A DNA stretch of 64,000 bases from Arthrobacter sp. DNA4. GTDB taxonomy: Bacteria; Actinomycetota; Actinomycetes; Actinomycetales; Micrococcaceae. The stretch is taken from the NCBI RefSeq assembly GCF_024362385.1, contig NZ_CP101466.1:2170001-2234000 (forward strand), read 5' to 3'. Positions 9,608 through 17,903 of the stretch are shown here, one piece after another; position 1 is the first letter of the stretch; each line of letters begins with the position of its first letter. A program made the position numbers and the translations under genes. Under the pieces are notes generated by a model. The model had not been told where the DNA came from, ran no database searches, and saw only the letters and a list, made by a program, of their open reading frames with translations.

Positions 9608-10234
9608 CTAGAAAGCAGGATTAACCCCCTGGCCGCGGCTTGTGCCCAGGTGAGCCTGCAGCAGCCCACCGGGCCAGGAGGATGGAGGTGCCTTCTCCGG
9701 GTTGCGCAGTGCCTGGTCAACGACTCTCTGGCCCAGGCACTGCTCGATCATCAGCCGGGGATACGTCGCTTGGACCTCGGAACGGTGCTTATCCGCGCGA
9801 GGCAGCAGGGTGTCGTCCCCGAAGTCGGCCCGAACGCCAAGGCGGAGGTACCTTGCCACCGGTCCCCGGCGTTCAGCGATCTGAGGTGAGGTGTGTAGCG
9901 CAATCGCTTCCCAGACCGAGTCAACCCGGGTGGCTTCCCATCCGTGGGTGGTCAGGAACGCCGCGGCCGCGTCCGCGCCTTCGACTTCAAACCGCTGCGG
10001 GCCGTCATACTCATCAGCGGTCCCGGCATCGTGGAAGAGGGAAGCGATCCGCAGAGCTGCCACATCAACAGCGCAGCCCTCACCGACAGCGATGGCTCGG
10101 GCGTACTCGAACACCCGCGCGCTGTGGTTGAAGATGGGCGGCTGCAAGAGCTGAACCAAAAAATCCTCGGCAGCAGCAAGTACGGCGTCCTCGGTATCCG
10201 GGGGAGTGGACCCTCTTGTGCCTGAGTTCGTCAT
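9608..10234 (-). CDS. HD domain-containing hydrolase
   Basis: Protein of 208 residues from ATG 10234, chosen for the GGAAG box upstream; the open frame begins 16 codons earlier. HD-fold metal ligands are visible in order: NHSARVFEYA, then LFHDAGTADEY with the HD pair, then EAIALHTSP. This layout resembles the small stand-alone HD proteins related to cyanamide hydratase and predicted nucleotide phosphohydrolases. The substrate cannot be told. It stands alone, upstream of a decayed regulator on the opposite strand. Confidence 0.75.
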   Translation of the reverse strand: MTNSGTRGSTPPDTEDAVLAAAEDFLVQLLQPPIFNHSARVFEYARAIAVGEGCAVDVAALRIASLFHDAGTADEYDGPQRFEVEGADAAAAFLTTHGWEATRVDSVWEAIALHTSPQIAERRGPVARYLRLGVRADFGDDTLLPRADKHRSEVQATYPRLMIEQCLGQRVVDQALRNPEKAPPSSWPGGLLQAHLGTSRGQGVNPAF

Positions 10235-10426
10235 GTATCTTCCTTTTCGTTGCTGCGGGGTCGGCGTGTCACTCATCATCATGGACTACCCAAACCAAAC
10301 AGTCTGAAGATCGTCGGACACTTCGCCTAGCGGGGTAATTCTTAGCGTAAAGGAGTCCTCGCCTTGCGCCGCCAAGGACCGCGGAGAGGCTCCGCCACCT
10401 GTCCAGGGCGAGCGTACATTGGGAAG

Positions 10427-11120
10427 GTGGCGCCAAATCAGGCTTTCAGCCAATACCTGCAGCCCCGTCGGGGGCTTGTTAGCCCGGAAGACGTTGGTCT
10501 CGGCTTTGGCCGGTGTCGGGTCCCGGATTTTCGGCGTGAAGAGGTCGCAGGACTGGCGGGAATCAGCGTCGATTATTGTGTGTGGCTCGAGCAGTGAAAA
10601 GACCACCACCCGTCACCGCAGATCCTCGATGCCCTTGCCCGGGCCCTTCGCCTGGATCCACCCTCGACCCTGCATCTACACCGCTTGGCGCACCCCGGCT
10701 TCGTGCAGGACCGCTTCATGAACGTCCCCGCTGCCAATCCATTGGCAGTCGCCCTGTCACCCAGGAACAAAGTGGGGACCAACGTGCTCCGAGACGCGTT
10801 TCTGGGCCCTGCCGAGCGGGAGCTTTACGAAGACTGAAAACAGGTCATCGCGGTGACCATCGCAGGCTTGTGGGCCTCGGTGGGTGAGCGGGTCAAGGAC
10901 CCCGCGCTTGAGGCGCTGGTCTCTGACCTGTCAAAGAGCAGTCCCTACCTCCTGCCATTGTGGGGCCGCCACGATGTGCGCCCGAAAGTGGCAGGGAAAC
11001 CTCTTCTGCACCATCCACTGGTGGGAGACATGGGGCTCTTCCACGAAAAACTCGCAGTTACCTGCACCGACGGGCACCTTCTGGTCGTTCATCCGGGACA
11101 TCGCGGAGCTAACAGGCCTG
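10427..11120 (+). pseudogene. XRE family regulator with MmyB-type ligand domain, two in-frame TGA codons
   Basis: A single reading frame carries a whole XRE/MmyB-type repressor. The helix-turn-helix PDFRREEVAGLAGISVDY ends in LEQ. The C-terminal MmyB-like region contains HPSPQILDALARALRL, FLGPAERELYED, LPLWGRHDVRPKVAGK and HHPLVGDMGLF. The frame is broken only by TGA at 10595-10597, where the family has glycine after LEQ, and by TGA at 10835-10837, where tryptophan is expected after YED. Each is one base from the expected codon (GGA, TGG). Homology fades after about 11090. The start is uncertain; GTG 10427 is the best candidate. Two nonsense mutations in an old gene is the simplest reading. 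Confidence 0.72.
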
Positions 11121-11295
11121 GACCTGGACCAGCTCATCGCGGTCGACAGAATGCCCATCGCCCGGACGTTGGGGGCTGCGCCCGTGGGCTCCACCTGGCC
11201 GGAACTGGGAGTCTTCGGGGACCTCGATCTGGACTTTGACCTGAGGAGCCAGGGCAGCCCCCGACAGCGCAGGCGGAAGCGTGCAGTTGGGGTGT

Positions 11296-11688
11296 TCACA
11301 GCCACGGCGGCAGGGGCATGTCCAACCGGGTCAGGAGCCTGTTGAGCGTGTCTTCGACGAAGGTGTCCAGTGGTTCAGCGACGTCTTCTTCTGCCATTAT
11401 TGCCCGCACTTCCTGCGGGGAGATGTCCTTGCCCAGGACCAAGGCGGCCCACCCCGAGAAGTTCTCGGATTCGTCAGCCAGGTCCACGGGGTCATGGTCG
11501 TTTGGGTCGTCGAAATAGTCACGGGGCTGGAAACCCAGAAAGAAGCGTCCGGTGGCTGAGCCTGAGGGCTGGTATTCGATGGTGGCAATGTCACTGTCGT
11601 AAACGGAGACCCGCAGTTCCCAGTCGTTGCCACCGTCGCTGTTCATCCATTGGCCTGACCTATAGGCGGATGATTCAAAGTTGCCCAC
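11296..11688 (-). CDS. Hypothetical protein
   Basis: Uncharacterised protein of 130 residues, acidic, without membrane segments or known motifs. It contains an aromatic, strand-like first half (WELRVSVYDSDIATIEY, RFFLGFQPRDYF) and a helical acidic C-terminus ending in MPLPPWL. Codon positions look typical of the genome and no stops interrupt the frame, so it is probably real. Its start may be the ATG at 11688 or an internal ATG near 11646. It has no obvious functional partner. Confidence 0.55.
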   Translation of the reverse strand: MGNFESSAYRSGQWMNSDGGNDWELRVSVYDSDIATIEYQPSGSATGRFFLGFQPRDYFDDPNDHDPVDLADESENFSGWAALVLGKDISPQEVRAIMAEEDVAEPLDTFVEDTLNRLLTRLDMPLPPWL

Positions 11689-12277
11689 TGGTTCCCCTTG
11701 TCACCGGAGTGGTCTTCTGGCTCTCCATTCGGCTGTTGACGCCCCGTCGCTGCCTGCCCTGCTGCCGCTCGGGGATGCGCTCATTCAACTGCTGCTCCTT
11801 GGCTGCATCCTCAAGGTTGCCACAATAAGTGCCGATGATGGACGAAATCCCTTCCGCCGCATCCAATGGTCTTCCTGGAGTGTCCCTAACGACACGCCCG
11901 GGGTTCCTCCCCGGACGAGCCAGGTCAAGGGGGACCTTTATGGGCACAATCCCTGTCGCAGCCGAGGAAGCACCAAGCGCGACAGCATCCAATAACCTGG
12001 TGCCTGTTCCAGCTCCACCATAGTCACGGCTGGAAAGCCCAAGCATCGTCCAACAGGCTTCGTTTTCCGCTTGTCGGCAACACCAAGTGCAGCAGGTGAT
12101 CCGCGATCCCGCCGCCTTGCAAGTGCTCGGTCTTCCTGGGTTCCGTAGTCCTCGCTGACCGTGGCGGTGACTGTGCTGGTCTCCGTCCCGAGAACCCTGT
12201 CAAAAAGCCCCAAAGGCCCTTCCCAGGCTCTTCCGGTGGGCCTAGCCTGTCCCCACCACCATCCACAGGAGGCATCA
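11689..12277. other. Stretch with possible decayed minus-strand gene
   Basis: No intact gene is convincing. On the minus strand a TTG-started frame from 12213 begins MGLFDRVLGTE, and a different frame further on (about 11675-12046) holds plausible protein-like sequence such as GISSIIGTYCGNLEDAAKE. They could be two halves of one frameshifted small protein. I do not recognise a family, and both could be chance. Confidence 0.3.
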
Positions 12278-12757
12278 ATGCGGACAGCAAAACCACTGAC
12301 GGAATCCGAGCAGGTTCATCGTCTTTCCGAGAACCTCATGACGCAGCTGGCCAAGGGCAGAGAATGGGCCACCCCTGGCGTCCAAGCAGCCCTCCAGAGA
12401 GCGGTAGCCGGACTCGATACCGGCATCGAATCTGCCTCCCCGCGGCTCCAGGCGCTGTTGCGGCGGTTGGCGGATGAACTAGCCGTCAGCGTGGAAACCA
12501 TCACTCCCAGGGTCCATGAACAACTGAGGCGGGTCGGGCCACAAGCTGCTGCGCCGGTCCCGATCGAGACCAGGAAGTCCCCGTCCCGGATCTGGTGGTT
12601 GATCGCAGGATTCGCCGCCGCTGGAGCCGGGGCAGCCGTGTGGCGGTCCATGAAGGCTTCCAAGCCCGAATCATCACCATGGGTCAACACCGAGGAACTG
12701 AAAGCCAACCGCACTGATCCCAACGTCGATGCAGACCTGGCTTCCGGCCGGATGTAG
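12278..12757 (+). CDS. Hypothetical membrane-anchored protein
   Basis: Protein of 159 residues starting at ATG 12278 behind a strong AGGAGG box. The first hundred residues are predicted amphipathic helices rich in Ala, Leu and Arg (VHRLSENLMTQLAKG, RLQALLRRLADELAVSVE). A single membrane segment (IWWLIAGFAAAGAGAAVW) lies at about 109-126, followed by a short polar tail. Helical proteins of this kind with one C-terminal membrane span are common in Arthrobacter-like genomes and uncharacterised. No function is assigned. Confidence 0.68.
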   Translation: MRTAKPLTESEQVHRLSENLMTQLAKGREWATPGVQAALQRAVAGLDTGIESASPRLQALLRRLADELAVSVETITPRVHEQLRRVGPQAAAPVPIETRKSPSRIWWLIAGFAAAGAGAAVWRSMKASKPESSPWVNTEELKANRTDPNVDADLASGRM

Positions 12758-12761
12758 AAGC

Positions 12762-13052
12762 ATGTTCCGGGGGAGTAAGCAAAACGATCCGGGCGCTGTC
12801 ACGGCACCCAGCCACCTAACAGCAGACCCGCAGCTTCACAGAATCATCAGCGATCCCAGGGGTCCTGACGCGGTTACCTCCAGCCTGTCCAATGAGGAAC
12901 TGGCGCAGGTGCTGGATGCTCTTTACCGAAGCCTTGATACTCCTGCGCCTGAGCCGGGGACTGTCTATTGGTACGAAGCGTGCCTTGAGGAGAGTCTGCG
13001 CAGGCATGGGCGGGAACGGACGCGATCGGATGAGGAGTCATCGCGCACATGA
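12762..13052 (+). CDS. Small hypothetical protein
   Basis: A frame of 96 residues starting at ATG 12762, four bases after the preceding stop. The middle (SLSNEELAQVLDALYRSLDT, then YWYEACLEESLRRHG) looks like genuine helical protein; the ends are polar. There is no known family and no membrane segment. Close coupling to the membrane protein upstream and a strong terminator right after it support a two-gene transcript. Confidence 0.55.
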   Translation: MFRGSKQNDPGAVTAPSHLTADPQLHRIISDPRGPDAVTSSLSNEELAQVLDALYRSLDTPAPEPGTVYWYEACLEESLRRHGRERTRSDEESSRT

Positions 13053-13055
13053 AAC

Positions 13056-13087
13056 GCCCCCGGAAGGAGAAGTTCACTTCCGGGGGC
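13056..13087. terminator. Strong hairpin terminator
   Basis: A perfect 11-base stem, GCCCCCGGAAG at 13056-13066 and CTTCCGGGGGC at 13077-13087, encloses a 10-base loop. It starts four bases after the stop of the small hypothetical gene and can serve either strand. Confidence 0.75.
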
Positions 13088-13120
13088 ACTGTTCACACTG
13101 CCAGGGCAGGCGGGTAAGCC

Positions 13121-13258
13121 TGCTTTAGGCTGTTGGCGTCGGTCGTCGTCGATGCCGTTTGTGTCGATGTGTTCCTTGCGGACTTCTTCGCTGACGGTTT
13201 CCTCGTCGCGGACCACGTCCTTGTCCGGCCGAACGCGCTCGACGGGGACGGTTTCTCC
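13121..13258 (-). pseudogene. C-terminal scrap of a DUF2382 (YsnF/AvaK-type) stress protein
   Basis: About 46 codons match the end of DUF2382 proteins, with the hallmark run VPVERVRPDKDVVRDEETV followed by SEEVRKEHIDTNG. The usual stop after the acidic tail is missing, and the sequence before the fragment is not DUF2382 but a hairpin-like segment also found after the csbD-like gene. The rest of the protein (PRC-barrel or repeated DUF2382) is absent, so this is a relic left by a deletion or rearrangement. Confidence 0.6.
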
Positions 13259-13270
13259 TTTGAAAACGGG

Positions 13271-13294
13271 AAAGGCGCGCCCCGTTCGCTGAGC
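13271..13294. repeat. 24-base repeat, copy 1 (terminator-like)
   Basis: These 24 bases, beginning AAAGGCGCGCC and ending CGCTGAGC, are identical to 17860-17883. Here the downstream arm (ACGCCCTT) pairs imperfectly, so the hairpin is weaker than in copy 2. It sits right against the DUF2382 fragment. Confidence 0.8.
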
Positions 13295-13491
13295 ACGCCC
13301 TTCACTCGAGTGACGCGATTCCCTACCGTGTACAAGCCACGGCTGAACGGCGCTAACGGAGATTCTGTCAACCTGCCGATTCGGGGAACTGACAGAAAAC
13401 TCCTGCCAGACGGGCACACACGCTCTCATGGCATCGCTAAAACTGCGAAATCCCGCTAAGGCCCCTGATCAATGATTCTGACCTGCGCAGG

Positions 13492-13900
13492 CTACGTGGC
13501 CCTGGCTTGACGAAGGTACTTATTGATCGTTTCACGGCTGATGCCGTAGTCGCGGCCCAGGACGGCCCGGAACAGGGTTCTCAGCGCGATTCATGAGTTC
13601 GGCTGCCCGTTCGGGGGTCAGGGCCATCTTCCGCCAATTCTGGGCTCCCTGCTGCTTCGACTGGCCAATCTTTCTCGCTGCCGTTCCCTGATCAGGGAAC
13701 GTTCGAACTGGGCGAAGGTGCCCATGACGGAGAGCAGGTTGGCCACGGGGGAGTCCTCGCCGGCGAAGACCAGGCTTTCCTTCACGAACTCGGCCCGTAC
13801 ACCTCTGGGCGTGAGGCCTTGGAACGAGAGCTCTGCAGGGCAGGTCGCTGGTTTGTGGCAATTGATCCATAGATCGTCGGCGCAGTCGTGGCTTCGCTAC
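13492..13900 (-). pseudogene. Serine recombinase/resolvase remnant
   Basis: A degraded site-specific serine recombinase of the Tn3-resolvase/invertase type. One frame gives RGVRAEFVKESLVFAGEDSP then ANLLSVMGTFAQFERSLIRERQ, the hinge and long-helix region of the catalytic domain. Another frame gives RKMALTPERAAELMNRA, and a third gives LGRDYGISRETINKYLRQA, the C-terminal helix-turn-helix, ending at the stop 13492-13494. At least two frameshifts separate these pieces, and the N-terminal half with the catalytic serine is missing. It marks a former mobile element or inversion system next to bioY. Confidence 0.75.
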
Positions 13901-13967
13901 AAAATGACCGTCGAGAGGGCTCTGTAGCCTTCTTCGGAGGACCCGACCACCATTCACAGGAGGAACC

Positions 13968-14609
13968 ATGAGCCACCAGACGACCTCGACGTCGGCACCG
14001 CGCCGCCCCGCCGAGAACAACCCCCGCACGCCGCGTCCATTGTGGGATGCGCAGTCGCTGGCGCTTATCTCCGTGTTCGCAGCGTTGATCGCGGCCTCGG
14101 CGATCATCCCCGGCATTCCCGTGGGCGGCTTCGGGGTGCCGATCACGCTGCAGACCCTCGCCATCATGGTGACGGGCCTCGTCCTTGGCGGATCACGTGC
14201 CGCCGCAGCGGTAGCGCTCTACCTGCTCCTTGCGTTCGCCGGGCTGCCGATCTTCTCGGGCGGCCGGGCTGGCCTGGCCGTCCTCGCCGGCGGATCCGCC
14301 GGATACATCGTGGGGTTCCTCCTCGCCGCCCTGCTCGTTGGCATAGCCGCCGAGCAAATCATCCGGCGCCTCCCCGCCAAACGGCGCGGCCTTTGGCTCT
14401 TCCTCGCCGCGGTCGTGGTCACCGTGGTCGCATCGCACCTGCTCGGCGTACTCGGCATGATGGTCATCCTCAAGCTGTCATGGCAGGCTGCCTTCGCCAG
14501 TGACCTCATCTTCTACCCGGGCGACATCCTGAAGGACGCACTGGCATCCGCTGCCGCGGTAGCCGTCCACAGGGCCTTCCCCGACATCCTCGTGCGCCGA
14601 GTGAAGTAA
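13968..14609 (+). CDS. bioY: BioY, substrate-binding component of biotin ECF transporter
   Basis: Membrane protein of 213 residues that captures biotin. After a polar N-terminus come about six hydrophobic segments. The family signature lies in IPGIPVGGFGVPITLQT, and the loops FSGGRAGLAVLAGGSAGYIVGF and FYPGDILKDALA near the C-terminus are diagnostic. ATG 13968 is preceded by AGGAGG. No bioM or bioN (ATPase and coupling protein) is adjacent, so it either works alone, as some BioY proteins can, or shares the genome's general ECF module. The next gene, a zinc-finger protein, starts 13 bases after its stop. Confidence 0.93.
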   Translation: MSHQTTSTSAPRRPAENNPRTPRPLWDAQSLALISVFAALIAASAIIPGIPVGGFGVPITLQTLAIMVTGLVLGGSRAAAAVALYLLLAFAGLPIFSGGRAGLAVLAGGSAGYIVGFLLAALLVGIAAEQIIRRLPAKRRGLWLFLAAVVVTVVASHLLGVLGMMVILKLSWQAAFASDLIFYPGDILKDALASAAAVAVHRAFPDILVRRVK

Positions 14610-14622
14610 GCGAGGCCTGAGC

Positions 14623-14940
14623 ATGGCTATGAGGATCTTCGGGAAGACCGTAGACGACCAAACCCGCTGCATTCACTATCACACTGACGTAGATGTGATA
14701 GCCATAAAGTTCAAGTGCTGTCTTCGGTACTATCCCTGCCATCTCTGTCACGAGGAGGAGGCAGACCACCCGACCCAAACATGGCCAAGGAACGAGTGGG
14801 CAGAGCCAGCAGTGCTGTGCGGTGTATGCAAAGGCGAGATGTCCATAAACGCTTATCTGGCGACCACATCGTGCCCCAACTGTGCCGCTCGACTGAACGA
14901 GCGGTGTGCCGCCCACAGGCATTTTTACTTCCAGAGCTGA
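14623..14940 (+). CDS. CHY zinc finger protein
   Basis: Cytoplasmic zinc-binding protein of 105 residues. The CHY-type metal ligands are seen as CIHYH near 16-20, CCLRYYPCHLCHEE near 32-45, CGVC near 66-69 and CPNC near 83-86, with a late CAAHRHFYF. The whole protein is this domain. The bacterial members have no settled function. It sits 13 bases behind bioY, and a functional link is unproven. Confidence 0.85.
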   Translation: MAMRIFGKTVDDQTRCIHYHTDVDVIAIKFKCCLRYYPCHLCHEEEADHPTQTWPRNEWAEPAVLCGVCKGEMSINAYLATTSCPNCAARLNERCAAHRHFYFQS

Positions 14941-15186
14941 ACGGAACCGCTTTCAGCAGCTCTACGGGACGGCGTCCACGAGTCGCTAATCCCCTTCTGC
15001 TCGTTCTGATTAATAGCCGATAATGAAGATTTTGTCAGCCAAAGCTGGGGGAGAGGCCCGCTCGCGGGGCGCGCTTTTTGAAGAGTTAGCTAGCGCGGCT
15101 TGTTTGCGTCGCATTTGCCGTTCGGCCCTCCTGGAATAGCGTGCGACGCACAACGCGGAAACCTTTGGACTGCATCCTCGTCGTTG

Positions 15187-15585
15187 TCAGGAAGTGACTG
15201 TATCGCCGTGGCGGTGGGCTACCTTCCAATGGCCGTCCTCGCGCCGGTAGATCTGGGTTGCCCGGAGGGTGTAGCTCCGCGGCTCGCCGTCTACGGAGGC
15301 GGAGGTGTGCTCCAGGCCGGCGGTGTAGGCAATGTCCCCGACCACGTCGTACGCCATCAGCTCGAAGCGGTAGGAAGTGCAGTTGGAGAACTGTCTGGCG
15401 AGACCGGTGAACAGGTCATCGAGCTCCTGCCGACCCAGCGCGTTGCGCCAGGCGCCAAGGACGCTCACGGGCTCATTGCGGGACCAAATGGCTCGGCGTG
15501 GTCCGGCGTCGCCGTTGTGGAGCGCCAATTCCGCCTCGTAAAGGGTCGACCGTACCCAGGCCAGAAAGTCATCGGAGTCAGCCAT
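15187..15585 (-). CDS. SnoaL-like/NTF2-fold protein (DUF4440 type)
   Basis: Protein of 132 residues with the cone-shaped NTF2-like fold suggested by FLAWVRSTLYEAELALHNGD at the start, SVLGAWRNALGRQELDDLF in the middle and a terminal beta-rich ATQIYRREDGHWKVAHRHGD. This ending, Trp-Lys-Val-x-His, is typical of SnoaL/DUF4440 proteins. Members act as small isomerases, hydrolases or ligand binders; residues that would settle this are not clear. It is a single gene with no strong ribosome binding site before ATG 15585. Confidence 0.75.
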   Translation of the reverse strand: MADSDDFLAWVRSTLYEAELALHNGDAGPRRAIWSRNEPVSVLGAWRNALGRQELDDLFTGLARQFSNCTSYRFELMAYDVVGDIAYTAGLEHTSASVDGEPRSYTLRATQIYRREDGHWKVAHRHGDTVTS

Positions 15586-15973
15586 GTCTCAGTATGCTCC
15601 CGGCCACGGGCGACGGGAAGAGACGGACAGATTGAGGATCGATAGTTACTGTCGCCATTGCCTGGCGCTAGCTTAGCGGCACCGAACAGGGCCCGTATGC
15701 GGAATCAATCGTTCAGGACCGGCCACTGGCCTGCCGCCCGTGAAGATCCCGCAGGTATTCGCCAGGCTCACAGCACGTCCGAGACTAGTGACAGCGTAGG
15801 AAATCGACGCAGACAGAAAGACCCGCCAAAACCAGCCCGCAGGACCCTCAGCGGGCAGTTGAAACCAGCTCTTTCCGGGTTCCTTCCCCATCAATTTGAA
15901 TGCCGGTAATGGCGAGTCCGTAAAGGTTGCTTAGCGCCTCGACGATCCTTCACCCCTGCTCGACGGCGGGGAC
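15586..15973. other. Intergenic, no gene seen
   Basis: This stretch lies upstream of the SnoaL-like gene and downstream of the pterin dehydratase. The open frames here are short and protein-unlike. It must contain the promoter of the SnoaL-like gene at its left end, but no clear box or repeat stands out. Confidence 0.5.
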
Positions 15974-16285
15974 TCACTCCGTGGCGGCGACCCCGAGGTC
16001 CGCGGCGTGGCCGCTGATAGTGCGGGCCAGGTCGATGTCGCGGCTGGTAATCCCGCCGACGTCGTGGCTCGAGAGCGTGACGCCGACCTCGGGGTAGGTA
16101 AGCGTGAGGTCAGGGTGGTGGTTGGCCTCCTCGGCGGAGGCGCCGATGCGGTTCACGAGCTCCAGCCCGGTGGAGAACTTCCGGGTCCTGAAGGTGGCGG
16201 CGAGGGCCTCGCCGGTCACGCGCCACCCCGTGAGCCCGGCCTCGGCGAGCTCGGCGGCGGACAGCTTCCGTTGGGGATCAGTCAT
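15974..16285 (-). CDS. 4a-hydroxytetrahydrobiopterin dehydratase
   Basis: Pterin-4a-carbinolamine dehydratase of 103 residues, the usual family length. It dehydrates the 4a-hydroxypterin made by aromatic amino acid hydroxylases. The active-site block reads ANHHPDLTLTYPEVGVTLSS followed by HDVGGITSRDIDLA, with the conserved histidine pair and the later SHDVGG histidine. No pterin-dependent hydroxylase is nearby, as is common in actinobacteria where the protein may have another role. The start ATG 16285 has little upstream ribosome-binding sequence. Confidence 0.92.
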   Translation of the reverse strand: MTDPQRKLSAAELAEAGLTGWRVTGEALAATFRTRKFSTGLELVNRIGASAEEANHHPDLTLTYPEVGVTLSSHDVGGITSRDIDLARTISGHAADLGVAATE

Positions 16286-16822
16286 AGTGCCATCATGACT
16301 CCGGAGGGCCGCCGTGGGCTACCCCGGGAGGCGCCACGCCTCCCCGGGTGATGGCCGGCGGGCCACTGCGGGTAAGACTCCGCACTGGGCGGGGATAACA
16401 CTGTCGCACCCTGGGTGGGGGAACGGGCCAGTCACGATGCCAGGCGCGTCCTTCTCTGGGCCCCCAGACCCTATGCAAAGGGGGCCTAGAGCGTACTTTC
16501 CGTCAATTAGCCGTTGAGAGCTGGTCTGGTAGCGGTGCCGTCGGGGTGGAATTGTTGACCGGCTACCGTTTTCGGAGCTACGGGGTGGTGGTGACGGGCT
16601 AATGAATTCGCCCAGAAGACGACCATCTGAGTTCGAGAGTTTGGCGCCTGGGAGGGTGTGGACAATGTCCGCACTTTTCGTATCGGAGTGCCTCGTACCG
16701 CCGTCGAACTGACCCGGATTTTGTAGGCTTTCAGGAGTTCCGCATATGTTTTAAGGTCGGGAATGTAGTTCGAGTCCCACCTCGGGCAGAGTGTTTCCGC
16801 AAGCCAGCGGCTATGCACCTGG
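16286..16822. other. Gene-poor stretch with hairpin and tRNA 3'-end-like fragment
   Basis: No coding gene is supported. Two structures stand out. At 16321-16349 two arms, CCCCGGGAGGCG and CGCCTCCCCGGG, face each other over three bases and form a GC-rich hairpin with one bulge. At 16769-16788, TTCGAGTCCCACCTCGGGCA looks like a T-loop and acceptor end of a tRNA with acceptor GCCCGAG. The T-stem partner and the rest of a tRNA are missing, so it is only a fragment, possibly an old attachment-site footprint. Confidence 0.45.
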
Positions 16823-17407
16823 TCAGTCACGCTCCATATGAATGGTGACTTCATAGGAATCTGGGCCTTCCGGAGATGCATCGATACAAAGTGATTCCCG
16901 GCTTACTCCAGCAGTCGCGGTCCTGACGCACCCCACAGACCGTTCCAGGGCGGGGCCTCCCTTTCCGGACGTCATCCCGAACCTGCTTGCCGCACTTTCA
17001 ATGCTGACCTTATGAGTCACGGACCATCGTGCGTTCAGCCGCAAACAGGATGTGTCAATGGAGAGACATCCGGGATCCACCTTGGGGTCGAAGCGGAAGA
17101 CCTCCACCCAATCATGCTCCGGTACGTTGTCCGCGCGGGCCCTCATGGCACTCGCCTTTTCTTCCTGGGAGCCGCCACCACCATTAATCTCCTGGGCCAG
17201 TGCCGAGCATCCCGCGAAGACAAGAATGCACAGTAGGGCTACTGACAGCCCGACTCCGCCGAGGATCCATCCAAGCCAGCTATTCTTAGGCGGCGGAGGC
17301 CCCGGCCAGCCTGGCTGAGGGTATCCGTACGGCTGGTGCTGATACTGGACCTGGGGAGAATGGCGCGGCTGAGGGGGATGGGCTGGCTGCTGCTGGTCTG
17401 AATTCAC
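16823..17407 (-). CDS. Proline-rich membrane protein with extracytoplasmic domain
   Basis: Hypothetical protein of 194 residues starting at GTG 17407. Residues 1-41 are rich in Pro, Gln and Tyr, as in many actinobacterial membrane proteins with flexible cytoplasmic tails. One membrane segment lies at about 46-68 (WLGWILGGVGLSVALLCILV). The outer part has four cysteines, including CLSIDTSC, that could form disulfides. The FAGC after the membrane segment looks like a lipobox but is too far from the N-terminus for a normal lipoprotein. Function unknown. Confidence 0.65.
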   Translation of the reverse strand: MNSDQQQPAHPPQPRHSPQVQYQHQPYGYPQPGWPGPPPPKNSWLGWILGGVGLSVALLCILVFAGCSALAQEINGGGGSQEEKASAMRARADNVPEHDWVEVFRFDPKVDPGCLSIDTSCLRLNARWSVTHKVSIESAASRFGMTSGKGGPALERSVGCVRTATAGVSRESLCIDASPEGPDSYEVTIHMERD

Positions 17408-17567
17408 TTCAGCACCCCAGTGAGGACCGGCCGCGGCCGCCGGAAGAGGAAGCCAGCCTTGTGGGAGGCGGCCGTGCTCCCGTGCGGTCCAGATGTCTGC
17501 TGGAGGTCCGGTGATGAATCCGGGTGGCCTGAAGACTACTCATCGTCTTGGCTTGAGGGACGGGGTG

Positions 17568-17747
17568 TTAGGTCCGCGCTGCCGCCGCATCATCAGCTTT
17601 TTGGGCTTCCGCACCCCCAGCGCCATGGTAAGCCCGGGTCCGCGACCGCCGTCGGGCCTTCGCCAAGGACACCAGCAGGATCACCACGGTACCCATCCAG
17701 GCAAATCCGGTGAGGAACACCAGACCGATCGACACTAAGGGGTGCAT
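17568..17747 (-). CDS. Small single-span membrane protein
   Basis: A short frame of 59 residues: ATG 17747, one membrane segment (LVSIGLVFLTGFAWMGTVVILLVSLA) at about 4-29, then a basic, Ala-rich tail (KARRRSRTRAYH). The open frame runs 34 codons further upstream, but that part is proline-rich and unlikely to be translated. This is typical of unannotated small membrane proteins; no function is known. Confidence 0.5.
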   Translation of the reverse strand: MHPLVSIGLVFLTGFAWMGTVVILLVSLAKARRRSRTRAYHGAGGAEAQKADDAAAART

Positions 17748-17858
17748 ATCCAGAGCATAGGACCACGCGGCTGGGACATCCGGGTGAAACTCCGCACCAT
17801 CGGCGCCGGGATCTGCACGGGCAGGCGCGGGCGGTTGCCGTCCTGGCAATGGACACAG

Positions 17859-17891
17859 AAAAGGCGCGCCCCGTTCGCTGAGCGCGCCTTT
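17859..17891. terminator. Terminator after csbD-like gene; contains 24-base repeat copy 2
   Basis: AAAAGGCGCGC and GCGCGCCTTT form an 11- and 10-base stem closed by a 12-base loop, 13 bases past the stop of the minus-strand csbD-like gene. Bases 17860-17883 are identical to 13271-13294. Read on the minus strand, the A-run on the far side supplies the terminal U stretch of an intrinsic terminator. Confidence 0.8.
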
Positions 17892-17903
17892 CCCTTGATC
17901 CGG

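Noticed and set aside
10595..10837. Two TGA codons in the XRE/MmyB regulator as selenocysteine
   Set aside because: The positions are Gly and Trp in the family, neither of which is replaced by Sec or Cys in known regulators, and no obvious SECIS follows; kept only as a low-likelihood test among the findings.
13093..13419. A 108-codon minus-strand gene beginning MCPSGRSF
   Set aside because: It overlaps the DUF2382 scrap and the repeated hairpin in a different frame, with Ser/Arg-rich chance-like sequence.
16740..16800. A functional tRNA gene
   Set aside because: Only a T-loop and acceptor-like end is present; the T-stem does not pair and no anticodon arm can be drawn.
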